From Mesorhizobium sophorae (GTDB lineage Bacteria; Pseudomonadota; Alphaproteobacteria; Rhizobiales; Rhizobiaceae), in contig NZ_NNRI01000017.1 in NCBI RefSeq assembly GCF_002270415.1, positions 248,001 to 312,000 of the forward strand: DNA of 64,000 bases, read 5' to 3'. The translations under genes were made by a program, and so were the position numbers. The notes under the pieces were generated by a model. That model was not told where the DNA came from. It did not search any database and worked only from the letters and a program-made list of their open reading frames with translations. Within the stretch, counting starts at the first letter, position 1; every line of letters begins with the position of its first letter. This document shows, in pieces, positions 34,412 to 41,894 of this stretch.

Positions 34412-35332
34412 ATGAAATTTGCTGCGGTGCTGAACCGGGACGGCGGCACCTTGCGCACAACGGACCTTGCCGCCTTTTCCGACAGGATGCGCCAGACCCT
34501 GGAGACGGCAGGCCACTCCCTCAGCATTGACGTTGTTGCCGGCAAGGACGTGGTGGAGACGCTCGATGGCGCTGCATCGCGACGCTCTGTCGATGTCGTG
34601 CTGGCCGGCGGCGGTGATGGAACCATTTCCGCCGCGGCCGCTCGGCTGATGGGCACCAGGAAGGCGCTTGCCATATTGCCGGCCGGCACGATGAATCTGT
34701 TCGCACGCGGACTGGGTATTCCGCAGTCCCTCGATGCCGCGCTGAAATCCTTCGCCGATGGCGAGATCATCGCAGTCGACGTGGCCACGGCAAACGGCCG
34801 GCCCTTCGTTCATCAGTTCTCGATCGGCATGCATGCCAAGATGGTGCAGCTGCGCCAGAAAATGGAATTCGGTTCACGTTTGGGAAAGATCGGCGCCTCG
34901 GCCAAGGCGGCCTGGGCGACGATCAACAATCCACCGGCGATGAACGTGACGCTCAGCATCGGCAACGCCGAGATGGCGGCCCGCATCACCGGCATCGGCA
35001 TCACCAACAATCTGTTCGGCGAAGGCCACCTGCCCTACGCCGACAACCCGGCGGGCGGCGTGCTTGGCGTCTATGTCACGGTGGCGCAGCAACGTGCGGA
35101 ACTGGTCAAATTCTTCTTCAACATTGCGCGCGGAAAATGGCGCGACAACGAACACGTGGAAATCCATCAAGCCGACCGAACGGTCCTGAAAATCCATTCG
35201 GGCAGCAGAAAGTTCCGTGCCGTCATCGACGGTGAACTGGTCAGGCTTGACCGTGAGACGACGATCGAAATCCGGCCTGGCGCACTCAATGTCCTGGTGC
35301 CGGCCCGCATCGCAGAGGCGAAGGCTGCCTGA
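34412..35332 (+). CDS. Diacylglycerol/lipid kinase family protein (LCB5/YegS type)
   Basis: A 306-residue kinase of the DAGK catalytic fold with the nucleotide loop G66-G-G-D-G-T71 and the following LPAGTMNLFARGLGIP, typical of the YegS/sphingosine-kinase group. It phosphorylates a lipid hydroxyl, probably at the inner membrane surface. ATG 34412 has a good ribosome-binding site (GGAGCGGGG); ATG 34397 is possible. The EcfG promoter at 34331 puts it under stress control. Confidence 0.87.
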   Translation: MKFAAVLNRDGGTLRTTDLAAFSDRMRQTLETAGHSLSIDVVAGKDVVETLDGAASRRSVDVVLAGGGDGTISAAAARLMGTRKALAILPAGTMNLFARGLGIPQSLDAALKSFADGEIIAVDVATANGRPFVHQFSIGMHAKMVQLRQKMEFGSRLGKIGASAKAAWATINNPPAMNVTLSIGNAEMAARITGIGITNNLFGEGHLPYADNPAGGVLGVYVTVAQQRAELVKFFFNIARGKWRDNEHVEIHQADRTVLKIHSGSRKFRAVIDGELVRLDRETTIEIRPGALNVLVPARIAEAKAA

Positions 35333-35361
35333 TGCGATCTCGAACGATGAAGGCCGAGAAT

Positions 35362-35535
35362 CTAGCCGCTTGGCGCGCTTCCTTGCTCCGTCGCCGGCGT
35401 CTTGGCCATTTGACCATAGATTTCGGCGATGCCCCAGGCCGCGAAGGCCAAAAGCAGCGCTGCAATCAGGATACGCAAGCCGTGCCAGCCCCACCGCCCC
35501 TGACGCGCTTTGTTTTCGGGGATGATCTTGGTCAT
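35362..35535 (-). CDS. Small single-pass membrane protein, EcfG-controlled (57 aa)
   Basis: The peptide starts MTKIIPENKARQGRWGWHGL and has one membrane helix (RILIAALLLAFAAWGIAEIY) and a short polar tail. It lies between convergent and divergent larger genes. The GGAAC-N16-CGTT promoter at 35593 reads into it, which supports its being real. Function unknown; a basic N-terminus and single helix suggest an inner-membrane stress peptide. Confidence 0.72.
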   Translation of the reverse strand: MTKIIPENKARQGRWGWHGLRILIAALLLAFAAWGIAEIYGQMAKTPATEQGSAPSG

Positions 35536-35592
35536 GATCGGTCCTTGTCTCGTTATTCGCCAACTGGCGCGGTCGGCAAAACACGGTCGGGT

Positions 35593-35617
35593 AACGGTTC
35601 CTCGCTAGGATGGTTCC
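35593..35617 (-). promoter_or_regulatory. EcfG promoter of the 57-aa membrane protein gene
   Basis: Exact GGAAC-N16-CGTT on the - strand; the -10 element lies 57 bases before the start codon at 35535. Confidence 0.75.
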
Positions 35618-35690
35618 GGGGACGCCGGCTGGTCATGAGCCGGCAGGTGCGGGAAGCAGCGAAGGCCGTGACGGGCCATTGGGGACTTGG

Positions 35691-37232
35691 GTGAACAGCA
35701 AGTCGGAAACAGTGCCGAATCTGCCGGCCGAAGTTGCGCGCGCGGTCAAGGACGAGGACCGGCTGGCCGTGCTGCACGGTCTGGAGGCGTTGGATACGGC
35801 GGCCGATCCGGATTTCGACCGCATAAGCAGCCTTGCCGCGGCGGCTATGCAGGTTCCGATCGCGTTGGTGACGCTTGTCGACCACAAGCGCCAATGGTTC
35901 AAATCCTGTGTCGGTCTGGACGAGACCGAAACCGCGACCGACATCTCCTTCTGCGCCCATGCGATTGCCGCCGGCGACGAGCCGATGGTGGTGGCGGATG
36001 CCACGACGGACCCACGTTTCAAGACCAACCCGCTGGTCACCGGCAAGCATCATCTCCGCTTCTACGCCGGCGCGCCGATGATCGTGGCTGGCGCCCGCAT
36101 CGGCACGCTGTGCGTGCTCGACCGCAAGCCGCATGCCTTTCCGTCCAGCGCCATGCTCGAGCAGTTGAAGGCGCTCGCCGGCCTCGCCGGCAGCCTGTTC
36201 ACCTTGAAGGATGCGACCCGCAGCGGCGCTATCGCCGAGGCAGCACTGGTGCGTGAGGAAAAGCGGCGCGCCATTGCGCTCGACGCAGCTTCGCTCGCCA
36301 GCTGGGCATGGGACATCCGCACCGACATCATCGAATGCGATACTTTGCTGTCGGAGCTGTTCAACCTGCCGCGCTCGAACCGGCTGCGGGCGCGCGACAT
36401 CCTCACCGCCATCGATCCTCGCGACGTCTACCAGACCGAAACCCGCTTTCGCGATGCCTTGACCGGCAGCGACGACTATTTCGGCGAATACCGGGTGAAG
36501 GGCTTTCATCCGCCGCGCTGGCTCGCCACGCGCGGCCGCGTCATCGAGCGCGACGGTGACGGCAAGCCGACCCTGATCTTCGGCGTCAACTACGACATCT
36601 CCGAGCGCAAGCTTGGTGAAGAGCGGCAACGGCTGCTGCTGCGCGAGCTCAACCACCGCGTCAAGAACACGCTGGCGACCGTCCAAGCACTGGCGACGCA
36701 GACCGTGCGCCATGCCCGCCAGCCGAGCGAGTTCCTCGAAGCCTTTGGTGCCCGGCTTCAGGCCCTGGGCATCGCCCACAATTTGTTGTCCGACCGCGAG
36801 TGGCGCGGCATCGGCATCCGTGAACTCGTCCAGATCGAGGTCAGGCCTTTCGACACCGCCGACCAGCCGCGCATGACGATCTCCGGCGACGATTTGTTGC
36901 TGTCGCCAGACCAGGCTGTCGGGCTCGGCCTGATCCTGCATGAGCTGGCCAGCAATGCGCTGCAATATGGCTCGCTGTCGGTGGCGTCAGGCAAGGTTGA
37001 TCTCGGCTGGAGGACGAAAGGCAGAAAGGGGACTCGGCGCCTTGTGCTGACCTGGCGCGAAAGCGGCGGCCCGCAAGTCGCCCCGCCGGAGCGACACGGC
37101 TTCGGCTCGATCCTCATCCGACGCAGCCTTGCCAAGGTCATTTCAAGCGAAGTGACCCATGAGTTCCGGCCGGAAGGCGTGTTTGCCGAAATATCGATGC
37201 CGCTGGAAGATCTGCCGAGTGACAAGCCATGA
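35691..37232 (+). CDS. HWE-family sensor histidine kinase (GAF-PAS-HWE)
   Basis: A 513-residue soluble kinase. A GAF domain (~30-165; LVDHKRQWFKSCVGLDETETATDISFC) is followed by a PAS domain (~190-310; SLASWAWDIRTDIIECD) and an HWE kinase core with phospho-acceptor His322 (LLLRELNHRVKNTLATVQALA) and LGLILHELASNALQYGSL. HWE/HisKA_2 kinases are the class that phosphorylates PhyR in alphaproteobacteria, and phyR is 3.3 kb away, so it is a candidate input to the stress response. GTG 35691 was chosen because the preceding codons lack domain content; ATG-less extension to 35610 is possible. Confidence 0.87.
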   Translation: MNSKSETVPNLPAEVARAVKDEDRLAVLHGLEALDTAADPDFDRISSLAAAAMQVPIALVTLVDHKRQWFKSCVGLDETETATDISFCAHAIAAGDEPMVVADATTDPRFKTNPLVTGKHHLRFYAGAPMIVAGARIGTLCVLDRKPHAFPSSAMLEQLKALAGLAGSLFTLKDATRSGAIAEAALVREEKRRAIALDAASLASWAWDIRTDIIECDTLLSELFNLPRSNRLRARDILTAIDPRDVYQTETRFRDALTGSDDYFGEYRVKGFHPPRWLATRGRVIERDGDGKPTLIFGVNYDISERKLGEERQRLLLRELNHRVKNTLATVQALATQTVRHARQPSEFLEAFGARLQALGIAHNLLSDREWRGIGIRELVQIEVRPFDTADQPRMTISGDDLLLSPDQAVGLGLILHELASNALQYGSLSVASGKVDLGWRTKGRKGTRRLVLTWRESGGPQVAPPERHGFGSILIRRSLAKVISSEVTHEFRPEGVFAEISMPLEDLPSDKP

Positions 37233-37261
37233 TGCCGAACCAAAAGGCCGCGACGCAAAGT

Positions 37262-37302
37262 TGAAGCCGGTTTTCGGAAGAGATCATGGTCAAAGAGAGA
37301 AC
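37262..37302. repeat. Partial dispersed repeat related to 10590
   Basis: The sequence gccggttttcgg-aagagatcatggtcaaa recalls the second half of the short repeat at 10590. It is degraded, and the assignment is tentative. Confidence 0.25.
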
Positions 37303-37307
37303 CGACC

Positions 37308-37766
37308 TTACTTCCGCTCGTCTTCTTCCGGATCGTCTGGTTTCACGTTTTCGCGGTAGATGGCGTAGGCAGCCAGCGCCACGGCAGGACCCAGAATGAC
37401 GCCGAGACCGCCCTTGCCCTTGAGCAGCGCCGGCAGCACGGCAAGCGCCGCCGTGATTCCGATCGCTTTCATGTCGGCATTGCGCTGTTGTACGCGGCGC
37501 CGGGCACGTGAGCCTGCGGATATCTGGAAAATCAGCAGGATCAGCCCGGCAAGCAGCAGGAAACCGGCGCCAAAGCCCAGCGCGGCGGCAAGCGATCCGT
37601 AGCGACTTGCCGTCCAGATATAGGCTGCCCCGACCAGAAAGCCGAGGCCGCAGAGCGCCACGGATATGGCGAGCCCATAGACGATTGCCGCCGTGCGCGC
37701 CCGGCGTATGGCGGCGGCGGTTTCGCCCGATGCCAGACCTGCAATCAGGGATGCGAGCATTCCCAT
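37308..37766 (-). CDS. Phage-holin/YqjE-like membrane protein
   Basis: A 152-residue membrane protein with four predicted helices (AIVYGLAISVALCGLGFLVGAAYIW, LAAALGFGAGFLLLAGLILLIF and two near the C-terminus). It has a basic loop (SRARRRVQQRN) and an acidic C-terminus (PDDPEEDERK). The first part resembles the YqjE/DUF1469 group encoded after YqjD. It follows the DUF883-like gene by eleven bases, so it shares that gene's EcfG promoter. Confidence 0.75.
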   Translation of the reverse strand: MGMLASLIAGLASGETAAAIRRARTAAIVYGLAISVALCGLGFLVGAAYIWTASRYGSLAAALGFGAGFLLLAGLILLIFQISAGSRARRRVQQRNADMKAIGITAALAVLPALLKGKGGLGVILGPAVALAAYAIYRENVKPDDPEEDERK

Positions 37767-37777
37767 CTGGAATGCGA

Positions 37778-38104
37778 CTAGCGACGCGCGAGGAGCGCGA
37801 AGAGGAAGCCGACGCCGGCGGCGATCGCCAGTGACGTCACCGGCTTTTCGCGCACGCTCGCCATCAACTGCGCTTCGATATCCTTGGCATTGCCGCGCAG
37901 GCTGTCAAAGGCTGCTTCGCCCTGCGCACGCAATTGCTCGACCCCTTCCGTGGCCGCACGGCGCGCGGTGCCGTAGCCATGCTCGCCGGTCTTGGCCAAC
38001 TGCTTGGTGAGCTTGTCGATATCGGCCTTCAATTGCCTGATATCGGCTTCGAGATCTGAATTCGACGGGCCTTCGGTTGCGGTCTTTCCTGCGGCAGTTG
38101 CCAT
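37778..38104 (-). CDS. YqjD/ElaB-like (DUF883) membrane-anchored protein
   Basis: A 108-residue protein with a long amphipathic helical region (DLEADIRQLKADIDKLTKQLAKTG and EQLRAQGEAAFDSLRGNAKDIEAQLMA), probably coiled coil, and a C-terminal membrane anchor (PVTSLAIAAGVGFLFALLARR). This is the layout of E. coli YqjD and ElaB, stress-induced inner-membrane proteins that can bind ribosomes. An EcfG promoter at 38135 precedes it. It forms an operon with the YqjE-like gene. Confidence 0.85.
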   Translation of the reverse strand: MATAAGKTATEGPSNSDLEADIRQLKADIDKLTKQLAKTGEHGYGTARRAATEGVEQLRAQGEAAFDSLRGNAKDIEAQLMASVREKPVTSLAIAAGVGFLFALLARR

Positions 38105-38134
38105 TGCTTAACTCCTTGTGATTGCTTGATTTCA

Positions 38135-38159
38135 AACGCGCCGCATGTCTCAAGGTTCC
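38135..38159 (-). promoter_or_regulatory. EcfG promoter of the yqjD-yqjE-like operon
   Basis: Exact GGAAC-N16-CGTT on the - strand, with the -10 element 30 bases before the ATG at 38104. Confidence 0.8.
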
Positions 38160-38233
38160 GGCATCAGGGACAAAGTAGCCGAAAACGCGTGCGTGTGCAC
38201 CCGATCCGCTGGCGCTGACAAAAAGGCACTTCG

Positions 38234-38995
38234 TCAGATCAGTGGCCGTCGCGCCTCGCCCAGCCCTTCCCAGCCGGCGAGTTGCTTGAGCCCTTCATTA
38301 TCGGTGACCTCGCAACCGCCGTCGCGCCAGACAATCAGCTTGCGGTCCATCAGCTTGCGGATCGTCTTGTTGGTGTGGACCAGCGACAGGCCGAGCGTGT
38401 CGGCGATGTGCTGTTGGGTGATCGGTATCTGAACCGATTGCTTGCCGTTCAGCCCAACGACCTTTGCCCGGCTGCCGATGAAGGCGATAAGATAGGCGGC
38501 ACGCTCGATGGCGCTGCGCCGCCCGAGGCTGAGCAGATTCTCGTCCAGCATGCGCTCTTCGCGCGATGCGATCCAGGTGATGTCGTAGGCCAGCCCGGGA
38601 TGATTGCGGTAGAGTTCGTGGAGAGACTCGCGTTCGAAAACGCACAGCAGCATCGGCGACAGGGCCTCGACGGAATGCTGCATTTCGCCCATCACGCTGC
38701 CCTGCAGGCCGATCAGATCGCCGGGCATGAGGTAGTTGAGGATCTGGCGGCGGCCGTCCTGCAACAGCTTGTAGCGGAACGCCCAGCCGGAGAGCACGGT
38801 GTAGAGATGGGCGCTGTGGCTTCCCTCCACTAGGACCGTGGCGCCCTTGTCGACGGCGAGTTCGCCCTTCTTGAATTTGCTGATGAAGGCCAGTTCCTGT
38901 TTTTCGAAGTCGCGGAAGACCGGTAACGGCCGCAACGGACAGTTCTCGCAAGGATACTGACGACTTGAGAAAGCACGACCGCTCTGGCCTGACAT
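38234..38995 (-). CDS. Crp/Fnr-family transcription regulator
   Basis: A 253-residue regulator with a cyclic-nucleotide-binding-like barrel (~25-150; GDLIGLQGSVMGEMQHSVEAL) and a C-terminal winged helix (VQIPITQQHIADTLGLSLVHTNKTIRKL). Two cysteines near the N-terminus (C-E-N-C-PLRPLPVF) recall the Fnr type, but the full four-cysteine cluster set is not evident. An EcfG promoter at 39035 places it in the stress regulon as a secondary regulator. ATG 38995 opens just before the cysteine motif. Effector and targets are unknown. Confidence 0.87.
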   Translation of the reverse strand: MSGQSGRAFSSRQYPCENCPLRPLPVFRDFEKQELAFISKFKKGELAVDKGATVLVEGSHSAHLYTVLSGWAFRYKLLQDGRRQILNYLMPGDLIGLQGSVMGEMQHSVEALSPMLLCVFERESLHELYRNHPGLAYDITWIASREERMLDENLLSLGRRSAIERAAYLIAFIGSRAKVVGLNGKQSVQIPITQQHIADTLGLSLVHTNKTIRKLMDRKLIVWRDGGCEVTDNEGLKQLAGWEGLGEARRPLI

Positions 38996-39034
38996 TTCGA
39001 CCCCTCTTCGAAAGCCCGCACAAGGCTGCGTCCC

Positions 39035-39059
39035 AACGCGTCGCGCGGATTGAGGTTCC
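39035..39059 (-). promoter_or_regulatory. EcfG promoter of the Crp/Fnr regulator gene
   Basis: Exact GGAAC-N16-CGTT on the - strand, with the -10 element 39 bases before the start at 38995. Confidence 0.8.
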
Positions 39060-39069
39060 GCGCGGGCAC

Positions 39070-39519
39070 ATGTCTTTTTTAAATGACAGCTTGCCAAATA
39101 GCGATCATGACTCCATCCGTTACAAGGAGCCCTTGCCTGTGTCCCCTTTGCTTGATGGATTGCGGATTCTGGTCCTGGAGGATGAGTTTCTCATCGCCAT
39201 GGATGTCGAGCAGCTTTGCCGCGATCATGGTGCGGGTGAGGTGGTGATCGCCCGCGATCTGGCCGAGATCGACGATCGACAAATCGCCACGCACTTCGAC
39301 GCCGCCATTGTCGACCTTATGCTGGGTGGCGCCTCGACACTCGATTTCGCCTCAGGGCTGCGCGCGGCGGGCGTGCCGTTCGTGTTTGCCTCGGGCTATT
39401 CGGATCCCGATGAAATCAAGACATCGTTTCCGGGCGTCAGGCTGGTCGGCAAGCCCTATTCGGGTGAGGACCTCATGCAAGCGGTGGCGGCGGCCTGCGG
39501 GCGGGGTTCTCCCGGCTGA
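39070..39519 (+). CDS. Single-domain response regulator (FAT GUY-like)
   Basis: A 149-residue protein with one receiver and no output domain. Acidic residues are in ILVLEDEFLIAMD, phospho-acceptor Asp82 is in AAIVDLMLGG, and the lysine is in LVGKPYSGEDL. The segment PFVFASGYSD closely resembles the FAT GUY motif of alphaproteobacterial single-domain regulators such as SdrG and MrrA, which relay phosphate from HWE kinases to PhyR. It is divergent from the Crp/Fnr gene and adjacent to ecfG-nepR-phyR, as expected for a component of that network. GTG 39139 is an alternative start. Confidence 0.83.
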   Translation: MSFLNDSLPNSDHDSIRYKEPLPVSPLLDGLRILVLEDEFLIAMDVEQLCRDHGAGEVVIARDLAEIDDRQIATHFDAAIVDLMLGGASTLDFASGLRAAGVPFVFASGYSDPDEIKTSFPGVRLVGKPYSGEDLMQAVAAACGRGSPG

Positions 39520-39561
39520 GACACGATCCAACTTCTGCGGATCGCACCTTGCGATCGCAGC

Positions 39562-40113
39562 TCAGTTGGCCGGCGAGCCCGTGACCTGAGTCGAAATCGC
39601 ATCCGGACCATACTCGTCTTCGCCGGATATCTTCAGGATCTCCTGCAAGCGCGTGCGGGCCCGGCTGACCCGGCTCTTGATCGTCCCGACAGCGCAACCG
39701 CAGATTTCGGCCGCCTCCTCGTAGGAGAAGCCCGACGCACCGATGAGGATGATGGCTTCGCGCTGATCTTCCGGCAATTGCTCGAGGGCGCCGCGAAAAT
39801 CCTTCAGGTCGAGCTGGCCATGCTGGGCCGGATGAACGGCAAGCCTGGCCGTCATGATACCGTCGCTGTCTTGCACTTCGCGTCCGCGCTTGCGCATCTG
39901 CGAATAGAATTCATTGCGCAGGATGGTAAACAGCCACGCCTTGAGATTGGTGCCGGGCTGGAAGCTCTCATGCTTGTCCCAGGCCTTGACCAGTGTTTCC
40001 TGGACGAGATCGTCCGCCTTGTCGGCATTTTGCGTCAGCGACACGGCAAAGGCGCGCAAGCTCGGGATTGCCCCAAGCAGATCGGTCTTGAAGCCTTGGG
40101 AGACCGCTGCCAT
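39562..40113 (-). CDS. ecfG: ECF sigma factor EcfG (general stress response)
   Basis: A 183-residue ECF sigma factor with region 2 (ADDLVQETLVKAWDKHESFQPGTNLKAWLFTILRNEFYSQ) and region 4 (EQLPEDQREAIILIGASGFSYEEAAEICGCAVGTIKSRVSRAR). Its position directly after nepR and divergent from phyR identifies EcfG, the master sigma factor of the stress response, which reads GGAAC-N16/17-CGTT promoters. In unstressed cells it is held by NepR. The start is three bases after the nepR stop, so the pair is coupled. Confidence 0.93.
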   Translation of the reverse strand: MAAVSQGFKTDLLGAIPSLRAFAVSLTQNADKADDLVQETLVKAWDKHESFQPGTNLKAWLFTILRNEFYSQMRKRGREVQDSDGIMTARLAVHPAQHGQLDLKDFRGALEQLPEDQREAIILIGASGFSYEEAAEICGCAVGTIKSRVSRARTRLQEILKISGEDEYGPDAISTQVTGSPAN

Positions 40114-40116
40114 GCT

Positions 40117-40320
40117 TCAGTCCTTCTTCTGTGCGGGTTCGGCCTGTTCCAGTTGACTGAGCAACTGTGCAAAGCGATCCGGCACATCGTCAGAGACCAG
40201 CTCATCGTAATATTGTTTGAGTTTGCGTCCGATTTCGGAATTCGGCCCGAGTGCGTCACTGGACCCGTTCCGGCGCCTGCCCGCGACGCCAGCCAGAATA
40301 TCTTTCGTCATATCCTTCAT
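40117..40320 (-). CDS. nepR: Anti-sigma factor NepR
   Basis: A 67-residue protein with a basic N-terminal part and the conserved NepR core (IGRKLKQYYDELVSDDVPDRFAQLLSQLEQAE). It binds EcfG and is taken away by phosphorylated PhyR. It is the first gene of the nepR-ecfG operon and is preceded by an EcfG promoter at 40413, so sigma and anti-sigma are autoregulated together. Confidence 0.92.
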   Translation of the reverse strand: MKDMTKDILAGVAGRRRNGSSDALGPNSEIGRKLKQYYDELVSDDVPDRFAQLLSQLEQAEPAQKKD

Positions 40321-40412
40321 TTTGCCCTTGTATTCCCAGCGCCTAAGCCGCTCATAACACTACTCAACACAACGCAAGCGGCCCCCTCGTCTGGTTGCCC
40401 GTCCGAACTTCA

Positions 40413-40437
40413 AACGCCGTCCCGGCGCGTTAGTTCC
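40413..40437 (-). promoter_or_regulatory. EcfG promoter of nepR-ecfG
   Basis: Exact GGAAC-N16-CGTT on the - strand, 92 bases before the nepR start. Its -35 element is only nine bases from that of the phyR promoter, so the two promoters are back to back. Confidence 0.85.
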
Positions 40438-40446
40438 ATCAAGGTC

Positions 40447-40471
40447 GGAACTTTTTCTCAAGACCCGCGTT
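40447..40471 (+). promoter_or_regulatory. EcfG promoter of phyR
   Basis: Exact GGAAC-N16-CGTT, 73 bases before the phyR ATG. Confidence 0.85.
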
Positions 40472-40544
40472 GTTTGACCGGGGCTTGCAATCAGCTTGAC
40501 CTGCACTCTATGCAACCACGTCATTCTGAGGGAGACGTATTACC

Positions 40545-41339
40545 ATGAGCTTATCAGCCACCATCGCACCACATCTGCCGTTCCTGCGCCGCTTCTCGCG
40601 GGCCGTTTCCGGATCGCAGGAAAGTGGCGACGCGCTGGTCGCCGCGATGCTGGAAGCCATCATCGCCGATATCGATATCTTTCCCGAGGCCTCGAGCGAC
40701 CGCATCGCGCTTTACAAGGTGTTCGCCAAGCTGTTCACGTCGGTCGCTATCCGCGTCCCGCAGGAGCAGGCGCAGTCGCCATGGGAACAGCGCGCCGCCG
40801 CCAATCTGAACGCGATTGCGCCGCGTCCCCGCCAGGCCTTCCTGCTGGTCGCCGTCGAAGGTTTCAGTGAAGACGAGGCGTCCGAGATCCTCGATGCTGG
40901 CGACCAGGAGTTTTCAGAACTGCTTGCCCAGGCAAGCAACGAAATATCCCGCCAGGTGGCAACGGACGTGCTGATCATCGAGGATGAACCGCTGATCGCT
41001 ATGGACATAGAAGAAATGGTCGAGAGCCTCGGTCACCGCGTCGTCGGAACGGCGCGCACGCATGCCGAGGCGGTGACGATGTTCGGCAAGACGCGGCCCA
41101 AGATGGTGCTTGCCGACATCCAGCTTGCCGATGGCAGCTCGGGCATCGAGGCCGTGAACGAGATCCTGTCGTCGACGTCGGTGCCGGTCATCTTCATCAC
41201 CGCCTTCCCCGAGCGTCTTTTGACCGGCGAACGCCCCGAGCCGGCATTCCTGGTCACCAAGCCGTTCAACCCTGACATGGTCAAGGCTCTGATCAGCCAG
41301 GCGCTGTTCTTCGATCGCCAGGCGAAAGCCGCCGCCTAG
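40545..41339 (+). CDS. phyR: Response regulator/anti-anti-sigma factor PhyR
   Basis: A 264-residue protein with an N-terminal EcfG-like sigma domain (~1-125; FLRRFSRAVSGSQESGDALVAAMLEAI, lacking DNA-binding function) and a C-terminal receiver (~137-255). The receiver has Glu-Asp in VLIIEDEPLIAMD, phospho-acceptor Asp191 (MVLADIQLADG) and Lys in LVTKPFNPD. When phosphorylated, the sigma-like domain takes NepR from EcfG. It is divergent from nepR-ecfG, the standard arrangement, and is followed by a terminator. Confidence 0.95.
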   Translation: MSLSATIAPHLPFLRRFSRAVSGSQESGDALVAAMLEAIIADIDIFPEASSDRIALYKVFAKLFTSVAIRVPQEQAQSPWEQRAAANLNAIAPRPRQAFLLVAVEGFSEDEASEILDAGDQEFSELLAQASNEISRQVATDVLIIEDEPLIAMDIEEMVESLGHRVVGTARTHAEAVTMFGKTRPKMVLADIQLADGSSGIEAVNEILSSTSVPVIFITAFPERLLTGERPEPAFLVTKPFNPDMVKALISQALFFDRQAKAAA

Positions 41340-41365
41340 GGGCAGCGGCAGGCACGACGCGATAT

Positions 41366-41404
41366 CAAAAGGCCGTCTGATGCGATGCATCGGGCGGCCT
41401 TTGA
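41366..41404 (+). terminator. Terminator after phyR
   Basis: CAAAAGGCCG and CGGCCTTTG pair, with an inner TGATGC/GCATCG stem. The hairpin lies 27 bases after the stop codon and ends in TTT. Confidence 0.6.
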
Positions 41405-41489
41405 CATGCCGGGACCCCGTCATCAGCGAATTCCCGGCGCCACCCTTGTCTGGAACGATTGGCAAGCATCGTCTTTTTCGGCAAATGGT

Positions 41490-41514
41490 GGAACAAACCG
41501 CATCTACCCACGTT
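41490..41514 (+). promoter_or_regulatory. EcfG promoter of the DUF1328 gene
   Basis: Exact GGAAC-N16-CGTT, 29 bases before the ATG at 41544. Confidence 0.8.
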
Positions 41515-41543
41515 TTCATCACACCATTCGAAGGAGATGGATC

Positions 41544-41708
41544 ATGCTTTACTGGGCGCTCGTATTTCTCGTCGTGGCAATAATAGCCGGCGCGCTTGGT
41601 TTCGGCGGCATCGCCGGCACGTCTGCCGGCATAGCGCAGATATTGTTTTTCATCTTTCTCGCTTTCCTGGTCATTTCGCTTCTTGCCGGCCTGTTCAAAC
41701 GGGCGTGA
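41544..41708 (+). CDS. DUF1328-family small membrane protein (54 aa)
   Basis: The peptide MLYWALVFLVVAIIAGALGF-GGIAGTSAGIAQ ends LISLLAGLFKRA. It has two short membrane helices and is the classic DUF1328/YtjA type, widespread and often stress-induced. A strong ribosome-binding site (AAGGAGATGGATC) and an EcfG promoter precede it. Function unknown. Confidence 0.87.
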   Translation: MLYWALVFLVVAIIAGALGFGGIAGTSAGIAQILFFIFLAFLVISLLAGLFKRA

Positions 41709-41841
41709 GGACCGAACGATCATCCGAGCGAACACTGGAAGCCGCACCCCTCAAACGGTTTCCAGCCACCGCCGGGCGGCATCCTTCAACGGATACCGCT
41801 CGGCGGACCGCTTTTGGTGGCGGGTTTTCGGGAAGCCCTCT

Positions 41842-41866
41842 GGAACCCATTCCGCGGTGAGCCGTT
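41842..41866 (+). promoter_or_regulatory. EcfG promoter of the HWE kinase gene
   Basis: Exact GGAAC-N16-CGTT, 28 bases before ATG 41895. It fixes the start of the kinase gene downstream of ~41870 and makes the kinase a member of the regulon it may control. Confidence 0.78.
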
Positions 41867-41894
41867 CAGCCTGAGTTGGGTGGACAGATTGGCG

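Noticed and set aside
35553..36965. Long open frame (470 codons) on the - strand opposite the GAF-PAS-HWE kinase
   Set aside because: The + strand encodes an HWE kinase with all motifs. The - strand product has low-complexity Arg/Gly/Asp content only.
41340..41543. A second GGAAC at about 41452 followed by CGTC
   Set aside because: The spacer is 13 bases and the -10 element is incomplete. The exact promoter at 41490 explains the gene.
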